From contig NZ_CP069163.1 in the NCBI RefSeq assembly GCF_018802765.1, positions 186,001-250,000 on the forward strand: a stretch of DNA of 64,000 nucleotides, written 5' to 3'. The position numbers and the translations under genes were made by a program. Each line of letters begins with the position of its first letter. The stretch's first letter is position 1. Shown here piece by piece: positions 63,524 to 64,000 of this stretch. The notes beneath the pieces were generated by a model. The model was not told where the DNA came from and made no database searches. It saw only the letters and a list, made by a program, of their open reading frames with translations. This DNA comes from Paludibacterium sp. B53371 (GTDB lineage: Bacteria; Pseudomonadota; Gammaproteobacteria; Burkholderiales; Chromobacteriaceae).

Positions 63524-64000
63524 ATGCACCGTATTCAGGAATTGGCCGCCTTGACGGTCGAACAGGTTGCCGCCGGCAAAAATCTTACCGATGCGCTGGC
63601 AGCACAGCTGCGCCGTGTGCCGGATCTGAGTCCCCAGGAACGGGGCGCCATCCAGGACATTACCTTTGGTGTAATGCGCCACTGGGCCGAGCTGAAGCTG
63701 ATTTTGCGGCAACTGGTACCGAATGCCCTGGCGCTGCCTTTTCTCGAGCACCTGCTGGTGGTGGCGATTTATCAGCTGTATTACAGCCGCACGGCACAGT
63801 ATGCCGTGGTGAATGAGGCCGTGAGCCTGGCCGCGACCCAGGCGCGCGGCCGTTTCAAGGGGCTGGTCAATGGTGTGCTGCGCAACGCGCTGCGCCGTCG
63901 CGACGAACTGATGCAGGTGGTGGCGCGTGATGAAGAGGCGCGCAGCAATCATCCCGGCTGGTGGCTGCGAGCCCTGCAGCAGCACTACCCGGATCACTGG
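63524..64000 (+). CDS. rsmB: 16S rRNA (cytosine-C5)-methyltransferase RsmB, 3' end cut by window
   Basis: The visible 159 residues form the N-terminal NusB-like domain of RsmB (Sun), beginning MHRIQELAALTVEQVAAGKN with LVVAIYQLYYSRTAQYAVVNEAVSLA. The full enzyme methylates C967 of 16S rRNA. The catalytic part lies beyond the window. It is the usual partner of def-fmt in proteobacteria, though a structured gap separates it from htpX here. GAAGAAG precedes the ATG. Confidence 0.93.
   Translation, partial: MHRIQELAALTVEQVAAGKNLTDALAAQLRRVPDLSPQERGAIQDITFGVMRHWAELKLILRQLVPNALALPFLEHLLVVAIYQLYYSRTAQYAVVNEAVSLAATQARGRFKGLVNGVLRNALRRRDELMQVVARDEEARSNHPGWWLRALQQHYPDHW

Overview
The window reads as a high-GC betaproteobacterial chromosome, most plausibly Neisseriales (Chromobacteriaceae-like). 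The reasons are the ATP-grasp type GshA followed by GshB, a DUF3460 small protein, the dprA-smg-topA block divergent from def-fmt-htpX-rsmB, DciA next to SecA, and ordinary codon use throughout. I cannot name the genus. No rRNA, tRNA, insertion sequence, prophage or CRISPR array was recognised. The window is mainly housekeeping DNA with a few accessory insertions.

Layout: 1-2.8 kb holds the end of tusA, then pyrC and pyk. 3.3-8.9 kb is a complete oppABCDF oligopeptide importer with a hairpin between oppA and oppB. 9-18 kb holds a secreted unknown, a small membrane protein, tcdA, a zinc-ribbon small protein, threonine aldolase, an S9 oligopeptidase, a YceH-family protein, tlyA, uspA and proA. 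18.4-20.8 kb is a bufferin-type RiPP operon. 20.8-25.4 kb holds a chemoreceptor and cysTWA sulfate permease genes without a binding protein. 25.4-34 kb holds dciA, secA, maf, rng, cysE and uvrD. 34-37.5 kb holds a response regulator with TPRs, a diguanylate cyclase and a DUF3460 protein. 37.6-42.3 kb holds an O-methyltransferase and tolR-tolA-tolB-pal-cpoB without tolQ. 42.5-46.6 kb holds purE-purK-purC, an acetyltransferase and a lipase-like hydrolase. 46.8-51.3 kb has fadH convergent with phosphoketolase. 51.5-56.6 kb holds a TlpA-like protein, gshA-gshB-dgkA and a GH18 chitinase. 56.9-64 kb holds topA, smg and dprA, divergent from def-fmt-htpX-rsmB (cut by the window end).

The most interesting system is at 18423-20781. 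A signal-peptide-bearing DUF2282 precursor with four cysteines (BufA) is followed by a DUF692/MNIO oxidase (BufB), a DUF2063 partner (BufC) and a DoxX-family membrane protein. Family knowledge says such loci make copper-sequestering, thiooxazole-containing peptides. Here BufC is split by a one-base frame change in a G5 run and restarts at a TGATG stop/start overlap, and the bufA leader can form mutually exclusive hairpins.

Sulfur and thiol metabolism recurs (tusA, cysTWA, cysE, gshAB, bufferin), but the genes are dispersed and need not be co-regulated. Non-coding signals worth attention are three DnaA-box-like 9-mers at 11-bp spacing (16732-16762), a TetR-type palindrome inside the fadH promoter (46692-46720), a 14-bp perfect palindrome before tolR (38322-38335), three tandem hairpins before rsmB (63421-63505), and near-identical GGCGCTGCC hairpins on both sides of the chitinase gene.
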